NCBI RefSeq assembly: GCF_018448925.1 | Contig: NZ_RCWE01000006.1 | Location: 124,001-188,000, forward strand | Origin: Photorhabdus akhurstii | GTDB lineage: Bacteria > Pseudomonadota > Gammaproteobacteria > Enterobacterales > Enterobacteriaceae | DNA: 64,000 nt | Direction of reading: 5' to 3' | In this document: positions 48,889 through 63,058 of the stretch, in pieces | Numbering within the stretch: the stretch's first letter is position 1 | Layout of the letters: every line of letters begins with the position of its first letter | Made by a program: the position numbers and the translations under genes | The notes under the pieces: generated by a model | What the model saw: only the letters and a program-made list of their open reading frames with translations | Database searches by the model: none | Told to the model about the DNA's origin: nothing

Positions 48889-50253
48889 TCACTTCCCAAT
48901 ACAAAAACTCGAAAAAATCCTTCCTAACAGATCATCGGAAGTAAACTCACCCGTTATCTCGCTCAGCGCTTGCTGTGCCAGACGCAGCTCTTCTGCCAGC
49001 AATTCACCTGAACGGGCAACCACCAATTGTTCATGGCCCTGTTGTAAATGTTCCGCTGCGGTATTTAATGCTTGTAAATGACGACGACGAGCCAAGAAAC
49101 CACCTTCGGTATTACTGCTAAAACCCATCGTTTCTTTCAGATGATCGCGCAATAAATCGATACCTTCACCGCTACGGGCAGAAAGTCTAACCAGCGAGTA
49201 ACCACTTACTTCTGCAATACTTGTCTCTTCATCGGTCATATCTGTCTTATTACGAACGACTGTGATAGGGAGCGATTTAGGCAGACGAGCCATAAATTCA
49301 GGCCAGATTTCCACAGGTTCAACCGCACTCGTTGTCGTGCTATCTACCATAAACAGTACACGATCAGCCTGCTCAATTTCCTGCCAGGCACGCTCAATAC
49401 CAATACGCTCAACTTCGTCACTGGCTTCACGCAAACCTGCTGTATCAATGATATGCAACGGCATACCGTCAATATGAATATGTTCACGCAGCACATCACG
49501 AGTTGTACCTGCAATATCCGTCACAATCGCCGCTTCACGGCCTGCTAATGCATTAAGCAGGCTGGATTTCCCCGCATTAGGGCGACCGGCGATAACAACT
49601 TTCATCCCTTCACGTAAAAGGCTGCCCTGACGAGCCTGAGAACGTACACGCTCAAGCTCAGCCATTACGTCATCCAACTCAGCCTCGATTTTCCCATCAG
49701 AAAGGAAATCAATCTCTTCATCTGGAAAATCAATAGCCGCTTCTACATAGATTCGTAGGTGAGTAAGTGCTTCCACCATTTGGTGAACTTGAGTAGAAAA
49801 AGCGCCCTGTAAGGAATTCATCGCTGAACGGGCGGCTTGCTCCGAACTGGCATCGATCAGGTCAGCAATGGCTTCCGCCTGAGCTAAGTCCAATTTGTCA
49901 TTAAGAAAAGCGCGTTCAGAAAATTCACCTGGGTTAGCGATTCGCACACCTGGCAGAGTCAGAATGCGTTTAAGCAGCAAATCGAGAATAACCGGCCCAC
50001 CATGCCCTTGAAGCTCCAGTACATCTTCCCCGGTAAAGGAATTCGGCCCCGGAAAGTAAATAGCAATCCCCTGATCAAGTATCTGACCATCTACATCACG
50101 AAATGGCAGATAATCTGCATAACGGGGTTTGGGTAATTTACCTAATACCACCTCAGCGACCTGTGCGGCTTTCGGGCCGGAAACACGCAAAATACCAACC
50201 CCTCCTCGTCCTGGCGGGGTAGCCTGAGCAACTATCGTATCCGTGGTATTCAT
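48889..50253 (-). CDS. mnmE: tRNA uridine-5-carboxymethylaminomethyl modification GTPase
   Basis: A 454-residue protein from the ATG at 50253 ([20 protein letters not shown]). The frame is open 20 codons further upstream but the family start and length agree with 50253. With MnmG it makes cmnm5 at U34 of several tRNAs. The G1 motif is [13 protein letters not shown]3 [10 protein letters not shown] and G4 NKTD. The C-terminal FCIGK carries the catalytic cysteine. It is last in the yidC run on the minus strand. Confidence 0.96.
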   Translation of the reverse strand: MNTTDTIVAQATPPGRGGVGILRVSGPKAAQVAEVVLGKLPKPRYADYLPFRDVDGQILDQGIAIYFPGPNSFTGEDVLELQGHGGPVILDLLLKRILTLPGVRIANPGEFSERAFLNDKLDLAQAEAIADLIDASSEQAARSAMNSLQGAFSTQVHQMVEALTHLRIYVEAAIDFPDEEIDFLSDGKIEAELDDVMAELERVRSQARQGSLLREGMKVVIAGRPNAGKSSLLNALAGREAAIVTDIAGTTRDVLREHIHIDGMPLHIIDTAGLREASDEVERIGIERAWQEIEQADRVLFMVDSTTTSAVEPVEIWPEFMARLPKSLPITVVRNKTDMTDEETSIAEVSGYSLVRLSARSGEGIDLLRDHLKETMGFSSNTEGGFLARRRHLQALNTAAEHLQQGHEQLVVARSGELLAEELRLAQQALSEITGEFTSDDLLGRIFSSFCIGK

Positions 50254-50339
50254 TTTTTCACCCAAATAGTTAAGGCGGTCATTGACCGCCTTTTCTGTTA
50301 TAACGGCCAGCATGTATTCATTCTGGCTGAAGCTATGTT

Positions 50340-51980
50340 TTATTTCGCTGGCTTTTTCTCACGACTATGCAAGCCGCGTTTTTCCAGCCCACGATAAATT
50401 AATTGCTGCTGGATAATTGTCACCAGGTTACTGACGATATAGTACAGAACCAGACCTGATGGGAACCACAGGAAGAATATGGTAAATATGACCGGCATAT
50501 AAGTCATAATCTTCTGTTGCATCGGATCAGTAATTGTCGTCGGAGACATTTTCTGGATGATGAACATTGTTACACCCATCAGCAACGGCAGGATGTAATA
50601 AGGATCTTGCGCAGACAAGTCATTAATCCAACCCGCGAATGGCGCATGACGCAATTCAACAGAACCCATCAACATGTAATATAAAGCAAGGAAGATTGGC
50701 ATCTGGATCAACAGAGGCAAACAACCACCCAGTGGGTTCACTTTCTCTGCTTTATACAATGCCATCATTTCCTGGCTCATACGCTGTTTATCATCACCAA
50801 TACGCTCGCGCATAGCCGCCAATTTCGGCTGTAACAGACGCATTTTCGCCATTGACGTGTATTGTGCTTTGGTCAGCGGGTACATGATACCACGCACAAT
50901 AAAGGTGATAACGATGATGGAGAAGCCCCAGTTACCAATAAAACCATGCAGGAACTTCAATAGCTTAAATAATGGCTGAGAGATAAACCACAACCAACCA
51001 TAGTCTACCGACAGATCCAGATGAGGCGCTACAGCGGCCATCTCATCTTGAATTTCCGGGCCAACCCACAATGTAGAGGAGATCGTTTTCTCACTATTAG
51101 CCGCAACAGAGATTGGCGCACTCTTATAGCCAATCGCAGCCATCTCTTTACCTAATGCGGCTGTGTAGAAAGTACTAGTTTCATTTGCCGCGGGAACCCA
51201 AGCGGTAGCAAAATATTGCTGCAACATGGCAATCCAACCACCTTTGGTGGCCACGGATAAAGGTTCACCTTCAATATCGCTAAAGCTATATTTTTTGTAT
51301 TTGGTATCGTCTGAAGAATAGGCCGCGCCACGGTAAGTATGCAGTGCGAAGTTACTGCTGCCTGTATCACGATGCTTTGGCAGTTCAACACTCTGTTTCA
51401 ACTGACCAAAAAAGGTCATCTGTAACGGTTTTTCCGTCGTGTTATTAATATGGTAATCCACACTAATCGCGTATTCACCACGTTTCAGGACAAACGTTTT
51501 AACATAAACAATGCCATCTTTAGTGACGAAATTCATCGGGATACGCAATTCATCCTGCCCATCAGCCAATATATAGCTATCCTGTGCTGCGGTATACAGC
51601 GGGCGTTCACTATTCAGCGGATTATCTGGGCCATCTTTCCCCGTTAATCCACTTTGTGCTTGATAAGTGAAAGCAGATGTTGTTTCCAACAGCTTGAATG
51701 GTTGGTTTGAACCTAGGGTATCAGGATAGGCTAACAGGTCAGCCTCTTCGATATCACCGCCACGAGTATTGATGGTCAAAGAGAGCACATCAGTTTTAAC
51801 TGTGATAAGTTTACCTTTTCCACTGCCTGGTACAGCCTGATTCTCACTGCTCGGCATATCCGTTTGTTGCGTGGCCTGTACTGTTGTTGGCTGCGGATTT
51901 TTATCTGCTTCCCATGCTTGCCAGACCAAGAAAGAAACGAACAGCAAAGCGATGAGAAGAAGATTACGTTGCGAATCCAT
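50340..51980 (-). CDS. yidC: Membrane protein insertase YidC
   Basis: A 546-residue inner-membrane insertase. The N-terminal signal-anchor is [19 protein letters not shown], then a large periplasmic domain (residues about 25-340) and five C-terminal helices including [22 protein letters not shown] conserved arginine lies in the groove ([15 protein letters not shown]). It inserts membrane proteins alone or with SecYEG. It is preceded by yidD (2-base gap) and followed by mnmE. Confidence 0.97.
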   Translation of the reverse strand: MDSQRNLLLIALLFVSFLVWQAWEADKNPQPTTVQATQQTDMPSSENQAVPGSGKGKLITVKTDVLSLTINTRGGDIEEADLLAYPDTLGSNQPFKLLETTSAFTYQAQSGLTGKDGPDNPLNSERPLYTAAQDSYILADGQDELRIPMNFVTKDGIVYVKTFVLKRGEYAISVDYHINNTTEKPLQMTFFGQLKQSVELPKHRDTGSSNFALHTYRGAAYSSDDTKYKKYSFSDIEGEPLSVATKGGWIAMLQQYFATAWVPAANETSTFYTAALGKEMAAIGYKSAPISVAANSEKTISSTLWVGPEIQDEMAAVAPHLDLSVDYGWLWFISQPLFKLLKFLHGFIGNWGFSIIVITFIVRGIMYPLTKAQYTSMAKMRLLQPKLAAMRERIGDDKQRMSQEMMALYKAEKVNPLGGCLPLLIQMPIFLALYYMLMGSVELRHAPFAGWINDLSAQDPYYILPLLMGVTMFIIQKMSPTTITDPMQQKIMTYMPVIFTIFFLWFPSGLVLYYIVSNLVTIIQQQLIYRGLEKRGLHSREKKPAK

Positions 51981-51982
51981 CG

Positions 51983-52243
51983 TTAGTGTTCTCTGTTATC
52001 GTTGTTTTTTACGGGTGGGACAGGATCATCACCACCTTCATGTAAAGGGTGGCATTTTAATACGCGTTTCACCGTTAACCAACCGCCTTTTATCACCCCA
52101 AATCGGCATAATGCCTCAATGCCATATTGAGAGCATGTAGGATTAAAGCGACAACGGGGTCCCAACAGCGGGCTTATGACCAACTGATATCCTCGGATTA
52201 ATCCGATCAGGAAGCGCGAGCCAAGCGACAGTGACGACGCCAT
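51983..52243 (-). CDS. yidD: Membrane protein insertion efficiency factor YidD
   Basis: An 86-residue small protein. [22 protein letters not shown] is the family core with conserved cysteines, followed by [25 protein letters not shown]. It overlaps the end of rnpA by 37 bases and ends 2 bases before yidC, the standard arrangement. It helps YidC-dependent insertion in E. coli. Confidence 0.95.
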   Translation of the reverse strand: MASSLSLGSRFLIGLIRGYQLVISPLLGPRCRFNPTCSQYGIEALCRFGVIKGGWLTVKRVLKCHPLHEGGDDPVPPVKNNDNREH

Positions 52244-52566
52244 AATTTACCCAAAGCTTCCGTTAACGCACGGTTATCAAGCTCAGCAACGCCTTTCTTA
52301 ACCAATACCACAAAATCCATAGGAGGCAACTGATGTTGGTTTAAACGGAAGCTTTCACGGGCCAACCGCTTAATCCGGTTACGCTCATGGGCACGTTTAA
52401 CATTTTTCTTGGCTATAGTAAGACCGATGCGGGGATGCCCCAGCTCGTTAAGGCGGCCAAGGATAGTAATCTCTGGCGAACTTGCCCGTTGAGGTTGCTG
52501 GAAAACATAAGTGAAATGCTTGGGAGTTAACAAGCGTAACTCCCTCGGAAAAGCGAGCGTAACCAC
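52207..52566 (-). CDS. rnpA: Ribonuclease P protein component
   Basis: A 119-residue basic protein that helps the RNase P RNA process tRNA 5' ends. It starts at GTG ([18 protein letters not shown]), with the RNR motif block [17 protein letters not shown]. Length equals the E. coli protein. It follows rpmH by 16 bases in the minus-strand operon and overlaps yidD. Confidence 0.96.
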   Translation of the reverse strand: MVTLAFPRELRLLTPKHFTYVFQQPQRASSPEITILGRLNELGHPRIGLTIAKKNVKRAHERNRIKRLARESFRLNQHQLPPMDFVVLVKKGVAELDNRALTEALGKLWRRHCRLARAS

Positions 52567-52582
52567 TAGATGGTTAGCTTTA

Positions 52583-53416
<834 letters not shown>

Positions 53417-54805
53417 GTGTCACTTTCGCTTTGGCAGCAATGTCTTGCCCGATTGCAGGATGAATTACCTGCCACAGAATTCAGTATGTGGATACGCCCC
53501 CTTCAGGCAGAGCTAAGTGGTAACACTCTGGCGCTTTATGCCCCAAATCGATTCGTTCTGGATTGGGTAAGAGAGAAGTATATCAACAACATCAATGGGT
53601 TGTTGAATGACTTCTGTGGAGCAGAAGTACCATTATTACGTTTTGAAGTTGGCAATAAACCCATTTCCCAAAATGATAGCCCGCCACAAAGGGTTGTTGC
53701 TCACGCGCCGGTTGCACCCGCACCACAAAACACATCAGTACGCCCCAGTTGGGATAACACCGCGGTACAACCAGAGCTATCTTATCGCTCTAACGTTAAC
53801 CCGAAACATACTTTCGATAACTTCGTTGAAGGTAAATCCAACCAACTTGCTCGCGCTGCGGCAAGACAGGTCGCTGATAATCCCGGCGGTGCTTATAATC
53901 CACTATTTCTTTATGGTGGTACGGGTTTAGGTAAAACCCATCTATTACATGCCGTAGGCAACAGCATTATGGCACGTAAGGCAAATGCCAAGGTGGTTTA
54001 TATGCATTCTGAACGTTTCGTTCAGGATATGGTCAAAGCATTACAAAATAATGCAATAGAAGAGTTCAAACGCTATTACCGCTCTGTCGACGCATTGCTG
54101 ATCGATGATATTCAGTTTTTTGCCAATAAAGAACGCTCTCAAGAAGAGTTCTTCCATACATTCAACGCATTACTGGAAGGTAATCAACAGATTATTCTGA
54201 CATCAGATCGCTATCCAAAAGAGATCAATGGGGTAGAAGATCGGTTAAAATCTCGCTTTGGCTGGGGACTAACCGTTGCCATTGAACCACCGGAACTCGA
54301 AACCCGTGTCGCTATCTTGATGAAAAAGGCAGACGAAAACGAAATCCAGTTGCCTGGAGAAGTTGCTTTCTTTATAGCCAAACGTCTGCGTTCTAACGTC
54401 CGTGAACTTGAAGGGGCATTGAACAGGGTAATAGCGAATGCCAATTTTACCGGTCGAGCGATTACTATTGATTTTGTACGTGAAGCATTACGTGACTTAT
54501 TAGCACTGCAAGAAAAACTGGTTACCATTGATAATATTCAGAAAACAGTCGCTGAGTATTATAAAATCAAGGTGGCCGATTTACTTTCCAAACGGCGCTC
54601 CCGTTCCGTTGCCCGTCCAAGGCAAATGGCAATGGCGCTGGCAAAAGAGTTAACCAACCACAGCTTGCCTGAAATCGGGGATGCCTTTGGTGGACGTGAC
54701 CACACAACTGTGTTGCATGCTTGTCGTAAGATCGAACAACTGCGTGAAGAAAGTCACGACATCAAAGAGGATTTTTCTAACTTAATCAGAACATTGTCTT
54801 CCTAG
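53417..54805 (+). CDS. dnaA: Chromosomal replication initiator DnaA
   Basis: A 462-residue AAA+ protein from the GTG at 53417, preceded by GGGGAG (an in-frame upstream start at 53384 is not the family start). Domain I begins [18 protein letters not shown]. Walker A is [11 protein letters not shown], Walker [12 protein letters not shown], sensor 2 and the box VI arginine follow, and the DNA-binding domain has the [15 protein letters not shown] signature. It binds DnaA boxes and opens oriC. It heads dnaA-dnaN-recF-gyrB. Confidence 0.97.
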   Translation: MSLSLWQQCLARLQDELPATEFSMWIRPLQAELSGNTLALYAPNRFVLDWVREKYINNINGLLNDFCGAEVPLLRFEVGNKPISQNDSPPQRVVAHAPVAPAPQNTSVRPSWDNTAVQPELSYRSNVNPKHTFDNFVEGKSNQLARAAARQVADNPGGAYNPLFLYGGTGLGKTHLLHAVGNSIMARKANAKVVYMHSERFVQDMVKALQNNAIEEFKRYYRSVDALLIDDIQFFANKERSQEEFFHTFNALLEGNQQIILTSDRYPKEINGVEDRLKSRFGWGLTVAIEPPELETRVAILMKKADENEIQLPGEVAFFIAKRLRSNVRELEGALNRVIANANFTGRAITIDFVREALRDLLALQEKLVTIDNIQKTVAEYYKIKVADLLSKRRSRSVARPRQMAMALAKELTNHSLPEIGDAFGGRDHTTVLHACRKIEQLREESHDIKEDFSNLIRTLSS

Positions 54806-54809
54806 TGCT

Positions 54810-55910
54810 ATGAAATTTATCATTGAACGTGAGCAATTGTTAAAACCACTGCAACAGGTCAGTAGCCCGCTGAGTGGGCGCCCTACTCTGCCTATTCTTG
54901 GTAATTTATTACTACAGGTTACAGAAGGTTCCCTGTTGCTGACCGGCACAGATTTAGAAATGGAAATGATGGCAAGAGTCACGCTTTCATCGCCACACGC
55001 AGAAGGTGCAACCACGGTACCGGCACGTAAATTCTTTGATATCTGGCGAGGTTTGCCAGATGGGGCCGAAATCAGTGTAGAACTGGATGGCGACCGCTTA
55101 TTGGTGCGTTCTGGCCGCAGCCGTTTCTCGCTCTCCACATTGCCCGCTTCTGATTTTCCAAATCTTGATGACTGGCAAAGTGAAGTGGAGTTTTCACTGC
55201 CACAGGCCACACTGAAACGCCTTATTGAATCAACTCAATTCTCAATGGCTCACCAGGATGTCCGCTATTATCTCAACGGTATGTTGTTTGAAACCGAAGG
55301 AGAAGAATTGCGTACAGTTGCAACCGATGGTCACCGTCTGGCAGTCTGTTCCATGGGAATTGGTCAAAAGTTGCCTTCCCATTCGGTTATCGTGCCACGT
55401 AAAGGAGTGATTGAACTCATGAGATTGCTGGATGGCGGCGATACTCCGCTACAGTTACAAATCGGCAGTAACAATATCCGTGCCCACGTTGGCGACTTTA
55501 TTTTTACTTCTAAATTGGTGGATGGGCGTTTCCCTGATTATCGCCGCGTATTGCCAAAGAACCCGGATAAAACCCTGGAAGCTAATTGCGATATGCTGAA
55601 ACAAGCTTTTTCACGCGCAGCAATTCTCTCTAACGAGAAATTCCGCGGAGTTCGCCTCTATTTCAGTGAAAACCAGCTAAAAATCACAGCTAATAACCCT
55701 GAGCAGGAAGAAGCCGAAGAGATTGTCGATGTCAGCTACCAAGGTACTGAAATGGAAATAGGCTTTAATGTCAGTTACGTGCTAGATGTACTTAATACAT
55801 TAAGATGTGAAGAGGTTCGTTTATTACTGACTGATGCTATTTCCAGTGTTCAGATAGAAGACTGTGCCAGCCACAATGCGGCTTATGTCGTGATGCCAAT
55901 GCGCCTGTAA
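54810..55910 (+). CDS. dnaN: DNA polymerase III sliding clamp
   Basis: A 366-residue beta clamp with three repeats of the clamp fold. The C-terminal MPMRL is the usual end. It starts 4 bases after the dnaA stop, so it is part of the same transcript. The ring tethers the polymerase to DNA. Confidence 0.97.
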   Translation: MKFIIEREQLLKPLQQVSSPLSGRPTLPILGNLLLQVTEGSLLLTGTDLEMEMMARVTLSSPHAEGATTVPARKFFDIWRGLPDGAEISVELDGDRLLVRSGRSRFSLSTLPASDFPNLDDWQSEVEFSLPQATLKRLIESTQFSMAHQDVRYYLNGMLFETEGEELRTVATDGHRLAVCSMGIGQKLPSHSVIVPRKGVIELMRLLDGGDTPLQLQIGSNNIRAHVGDFIFTSKLVDGRFPDYRRVLPKNPDKTLEANCDMLKQAFSRAAILSNEKFRGVRLYFSENQLKITANNPEQEEAEEIVDVSYQGTEMEIGFNVSYVLDVLNTLRCEEVRLLLTDAISSVQIEDCASHNAAYVVMPMRL

Positions 55911-55931
55911 CCGGATTTATATTTCAGGTAT

Positions 55932-59457
<3,526 letters not shown>

Positions 59458-59476
59458 TTGATATTATTATCAATTT

Positions 59477-59516
59477 AAAAAAGCGCTCATATTGATTCTC
59501 TATGAGCGCTTTTTTT
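59477..59516 (+). terminator. gyrB terminator
   Basis: AAAAAAGCGCTCAT, loop, ATGAGCGCTTTTTTT, the classical GC-rich stem and T-run. Confidence 0.9.
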
Positions 59517-59597
59517 ATCTGTTATTTACGACCAATAAAGTGTAATTTATTTAATGTTTATGTAAAACATCACTTAAATATAATCTAAGGGTATAAT

Positions 59598-60077
59598 ATG
59601 GCTGACATGATTTACATGACAATAAAGGGAAAAAACAGGGATTAATATCGGCTGGATGTTCTTCTGTTGATTCTATTGGTAATAAATATCAAGCAAACCA
59701 TCTTGATCAGATATTTGTTTATAGCTTAAGCCATGCGATAACACAGACTCAAAATGTCGATCATCAACCCATTATTATCCAAAAACCTATCGACAAATCA
59801 TCACCATTACTCGGTGTTGCTATTTCTGAAAATGAGTCTCTTGCAATGCTCTATTGATTTTTACCGAACTAACTCAAATGGTGTTCAATAACGTTATTAC
59901 AATATAAAAATCACTGGTGCCACAATCACTGAAATAAGTGTCTTACATCCACATTCATTGAATCATAATGAGCTTCCACCACAGGAAAGTATTTCGTTAA
60001 AATATACAAACATTACCTGGAATCACCTTATCGCAGGTACTGGCGGTTATAGTATTTGGGATGACAGAATTTATTAA
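59598..60077 (+). pseudogene. Hcp (type VI secretion) pseudogene
   Basis: The sequence MADMIYMTIKGKKQGLISAG...SSVDSIGNKYQ to FYRTNSNGVQ and ...SIWDDRIY is an Hcp-type tube protein, but it is broken. One base is missing in the A-run near 59630-59635, there is a shift near 59853, and a TAA interrupts CAA-TAA-CGT near 59895. Full Hcp would be about 160 residues. Hcp hexamers form the T6SS inner tube, and orphan hcp genes often carry effectors next to them. This copy cannot be made, but the neighbouring genes suggest an old effector locus. Confidence 0.85.
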
Positions 60078-60098
60078 ATCAAAACAAGGCGTTTTAAT

Positions 60099-60434
60099 TT
60101 AACGCCTTGTTTCATTGACGAACTTTCTTGGTAGAACCAAAGCATATAAAATAGAAAACATCACACTACCTACTCTAATTACCTCACTATTTAAATTAAT
60201 AAACATTGATATAATTTCATGATAACCATCATATTTAACAATAAACAATTGAGCAGTTCCAAACATGACTATTATAAAGAATGAAAAAACAGAGAGAATA
60301 TAACTCCCTCTTTTCTCTATAATAACTTTAACAATAAGAAGTAAAAATAATATTACCAAAGATAAAAAATAGTACAGTAAAATATCTTGCCAAGTAGATT
60401 GAGTGGAAATTGTAACATCTATATAGTCCATCAT
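60099..60434 (-). CDS. Small membrane protein, paralogue A of the hcp locus
   Basis: 111 residues. The N-terminal MDYIDVTISTQSTWQDILLY, three hydrophobic segments (FLSLVILFLLLIVKVII, YILSVFSFFIIVMFGTAQLFIV, SVMFSILYALVLP) and a basic end. It resembles paralogue B (60538-60849) and the broken C copy. A row of near-identical small membrane proteins behind an hcp gene is what one expects of T6SS immunity proteins. The name is inference. Confidence 0.6.
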   Translation of the reverse strand: MMDYIDVTISTQSTWQDILLYYFLSLVILFLLLIVKVIIEKRGSYILSVFSFFIIVMFGTAQLFIVKYDGYHEIISMFINLNSEVIRVGSVMFSILYALVLPRKFVNETRR

Positions 60435-60537
60435 TATTTTTCCTTTTCTAGCTGATAAATACTCAGAGCTGTAGCGTTATCAACAATTAGTCCAGTAACT
60501 AAATTAATTCTGATATTTTATTATATCTTTGAAAAAA

Positions 60538-60849
60538 TCATCTAAAATATCTTCTTGGCATTAAAATAATATACAATAAGGAAAATATAAAACCACCAAT
60601 CTTTATACTTTCGCTTTTAAAATTAATAAAATCAGGTATATTGTACTCATATCCTATTAAAATTAATTGAGCACTAGATAATATAAGAACCAAGATAACA
60701 CCAAAAATAACCATAAGATTGTTATTTTTTTCTTCTATTATTATCTTAAGAATAAATAGAAAAAACAATATAACAAAAGATAAAACATAATAGTATAATA
60801 TATCCAACCATGATGATTTAGTAGAAATAATAATTTCGGTATAATCCAT
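60538..60849 (-). CDS. Small membrane protein, paralogue B of the hcp locus
   Basis: 103 residues, MDYTEIIISTKSSWLDILYY, hydrophobic segments YVLSFVILFFLFILKIII, LMVIFGVILVLILSSAQLILI and GGFIFSLLYIILMPRRYFR. The start, spacing of the hydrophobic parts and the LMPRRYF end match paralogue A (LVLPRKF). Tandem duplication of a putative immunity gene is the simplest explanation. Confidence 0.6.
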   Translation of the reverse strand: MDYTEIIISTKSSWLDILYYYVLSFVILFFLFILKIIIEEKNNNLMVIFGVILVLILSSAQLILIGYEYNIPDFINFKSESIKIGGFIFSLLYIILMPRRYFR

Positions 60850-60875
60850 TATTCTTTTTCACCAGTAATTTATTG

Positions 60876-61191
60876 TCAACATTTAAACTTCCTTGGGAAC
60901 ATCATCATGACTAAAATTGAAAATATCACCGCACTTACTCTTATTACCTCATCATTTAAATTCAAAAATATAAATGGTGGAATCAAGGAATAACTAAATT
61001 TAGATATAATTAATTGATCTGTACAAAAAGAAAATAAAAACAAAAGATTAATTATAAATAGAGAAACACTCTTTTTACTTTCCGTGTATTTTTTAATAAA
61101 TAAAAAAACATAGAAAAATTATTATAAATAAAAAATATAATAAAAGATCCATATCAGATGATTGAGTAGATATAATTAGTTCCTGACCCAT
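60876..61191 (-). pseudogene. Paralogue C of the hcp locus, frameshifted
   Basis: The minus strand starts MGQELIISTQSSDMDLLLYF, matching the start of paralogues A and B, then shifts frame near 61100 in a run of T/A. The rest continues as ESKKSVSLFIINLLFLFSF...VIFSILVMMMFPRKFKC. One base is lost or gained. It is overlapped at its start by the end of a 39-residue frame (61176-61295). Confidence 0.7.
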
Positions 61192-61295
61192 ATTATTTGG
61201 CTAATATAACGAGAAGATAACGTCCTTGCCAACTCCCTTAATTCTCTAACCTTTAAAGCTAGTAGTTTATCTTGTTCCATTCCTACCATCTCCAT
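61176..61295 (-). CDS. 39-residue frame overlapping paralogue C
   Basis: ATG at 61295 gives MEMVGMEQDKLLALKVRELR, then ELARTLSSRYISQIIWVRN, ending at 61176. It overlaps paralogue C by 16 bases, the spacing of coupled toxin/immunity genes. It could be the surviving 3' end of a deleted effector. No homologue is recognised. Confidence 0.35.
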   Translation of the reverse strand: MEMVGMEQDKLLALKVRELRELARTLSSRYISQIIWVRN

Positions 61296-61449
61296 AAAAA
61301 CGATTCACTATACATTTGGACAGAATATCATAAACATAGTTTATGAATATAACAAAAATAAACCAATAAAGAAACAATGAACAGAGCTATATGGATAAAT
61401 CCACCCAAACAACGAGTGGATTTTTACATAAGTAAATGTATTAAAATAA

Positions 61450-62559
61450 TTAAACCAAGATACGCAGCATACGACGCAGAGGCTCTGCGGCTCCCCACAA
61501 CAATTGGTCACCGACAGTAAAAGCAGACAAATACTCTGGGCCCATATTCAGTTTACGTAAACGCCCTACAGGAGTATTCAAAGTTCCCGTTACCGCCGCC
61601 GGGGTTAATTCGCGCATACTCAATTCGCGATCATTTGGAATAACACGAACCCAGTCATTATGCGCAGCCAATAATTGCTCAATTTCAGGAATAGAAATAT
61701 CTTTTTTCAATTTCAGAGTAAATGCCTGACTATGGCAACGCAGCGCCCCAATACGCACACACAAGCCATCCACGGTAATGATGTTATTACCAGTATTGAG
61801 GATCTTGTTGGTTTCTGCCTGACCTTTCCACTCTTCACGGCTTTGGCCGTTATCAAGTTGTTTATCAATCCACGGAATCAAACTACCTGCCAACGGCACA
61901 CCAAATTGCTCAGTTGACATAACTCCGCTACGGGTAAAATCCGTTACCTTTTTTTCAATATCCAGAATAGCCGATGCCGGATCTTGCAGCTCTTTTGCTA
62001 CCTGGGTATGTAGAGCTCCCATCTGAACCAGAAGTTCACGCATATGACGAGCGCCCGCACCAGAAGCTGCCTGATAAGTTGCAACAGAAGCCCATTCAAC
62101 CAAATTATTAGCAAACAAACCGCCCAAAGACATCAGCATTAGGCTAACGGTACAATTACCACCAACAAAAGTTTTTATGCCTTCATTAAGACCTTGCTGA
62201 ATATGCGCATGGTTAACTGGATCAAGAATAATGATGGAATCATCATTCATACGCAGTGCTGACGCCGCATCAATCCAATATCCCTGCCAACCTGTTGCTC
62301 TTAACTTTGGATAAATCTCATTAGTATAATCTCCCCCCTGACAGCTAATAATAATATCCAAAGCACCAAGAGCTTCGATATCGAAAGCATTCTGTAACGT
62401 ACCTTGCTGACCAGTAAAATCAGGTGCTGGCTGTCCGTGTTGTGATGTCGAGAAGAATACCGGACGAATAACATCAAAATCCCGCTCTTCAATCATACGC
62501 TGCATTAATACTGAGCCGACCATCCCGCGCCAGCCGATAAAGCCCACATTTTTCATCAT
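61450..62559 (-). CDS. asd: Aspartate-semialdehyde dehydrogenase
   Basis: A 369-residue enzyme ([21 protein letters not shown] at the start). It makes aspartate semialdehyde for lysine, threonine, methionine and diaminopimelate. The catalytic cysteine lies in [17 protein letters not shown] and the acceptor-site [11 protein letters not shown] is present. The NADP-binding GWRGMVGS is at the N-terminus. Length is that of the E. coli enzyme. It stands alone, between the hcp remnant and the phage edge. A second ATG at 62556 may be the real start. Confidence 0.97.
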   Translation of the reverse strand: MMKNVGFIGWRGMVGSVLMQRMIEERDFDVIRPVFFSTSQHGQPAPDFTGQQGTLQNAFDIEALGALDIIISCQGGDYTNEIYPKLRATGWQGYWIDAASALRMNDDSIIILDPVNHAHIQQGLNEGIKTFVGGNCTVSLMLMSLGGLFANNLVEWASVATYQAASGAGARHMRELLVQMGALHTQVAKELQDPASAILDIEKKVTDFTRSGVMSTEQFGVPLAGSLIPWIDKQLDNGQSREEWKGQAETNKILNTGNNIITVDGLCVRIGALRCHSQAFTLKLKKDISIPEIEQLLAAHNDWVRVIPNDRELSMRELTPAAVTGTLNTPVGRLRKLNMGPEYLSAFTVGDQLLWGAAEPLRRMLRILV

Positions 62560-62717
62560 TATTGTCCTACTTCGGTGAGTGTTGATTCAGTGATTCTGAT
62601 TACACCAAAGCTGACAAAATATGACCAAGGACGCAAGTGAATTTATTAACTAATTCACAAGATATTTAGCACGTAGCCAGCAACAAGATATATAACAAAT
62701 CGAGCATACGAGTAAAA

Positions 62718-62738
62718 AGCCACCTGTTGGTGGCAAAT
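62718..62738 (-). terminator. Terminator after ogr
   Basis: GCCACC, loop AACA, GGTGGC, then TTTTT on the minus strand, 23 bases after the ogr stop. Confidence 0.7.
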
Positions 62739-62760
62739 ATTTACAATTAACTTTTAATTT

Positions 62761-62982
62761 TCAAGTCACATTCAATTGAGTTTTAGTTTTTTCTTTGGGA
62801 TGCGGCTTAACACTTATTACTTCACCAGGTTTGGAAATAAAGCGGACAAACGTTTCATGGCTAACGAAAGTTGCGCCACAATTGATGTTTTGACATTGAT
62901 TATAACGTTCTTTTGTATGGCTGGAATGCTCAAAGCTACTGCGTGCATGAGCCGCTTTACCACAAAGAGGACACTTGATCAT
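62761..62982 (-). CDS. ogr: Ogr/Delta-like phage late gene activator
   Basis: A 73-residue zinc-finger protein. The metal cysteines are C4, C7, C30 and C35 in CPLCGKAAHARSS and NQCQNINCGATF. Ogr of P2 and Delta of P4 switch on late phage genes by contacting RNA polymerase. It follows gpD at the end of the late region, as in P2, on the same strand. Its terminator is at 62718. Confidence 0.9.
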   Translation of the reverse strand: MIKCPLCGKAAHARSSFEHSSHTKERYNQCQNINCGATFVSHETFVRFISKPGEVISVKPHPKEKTKTQLNVT

Positions 62983-63058
62983 ATTTTCTTACCCTTAACT
63001 AAAACATGAACTCTCATAATGTGAACAATATAGCAATGAGATCTCATTTAAAGAACAA

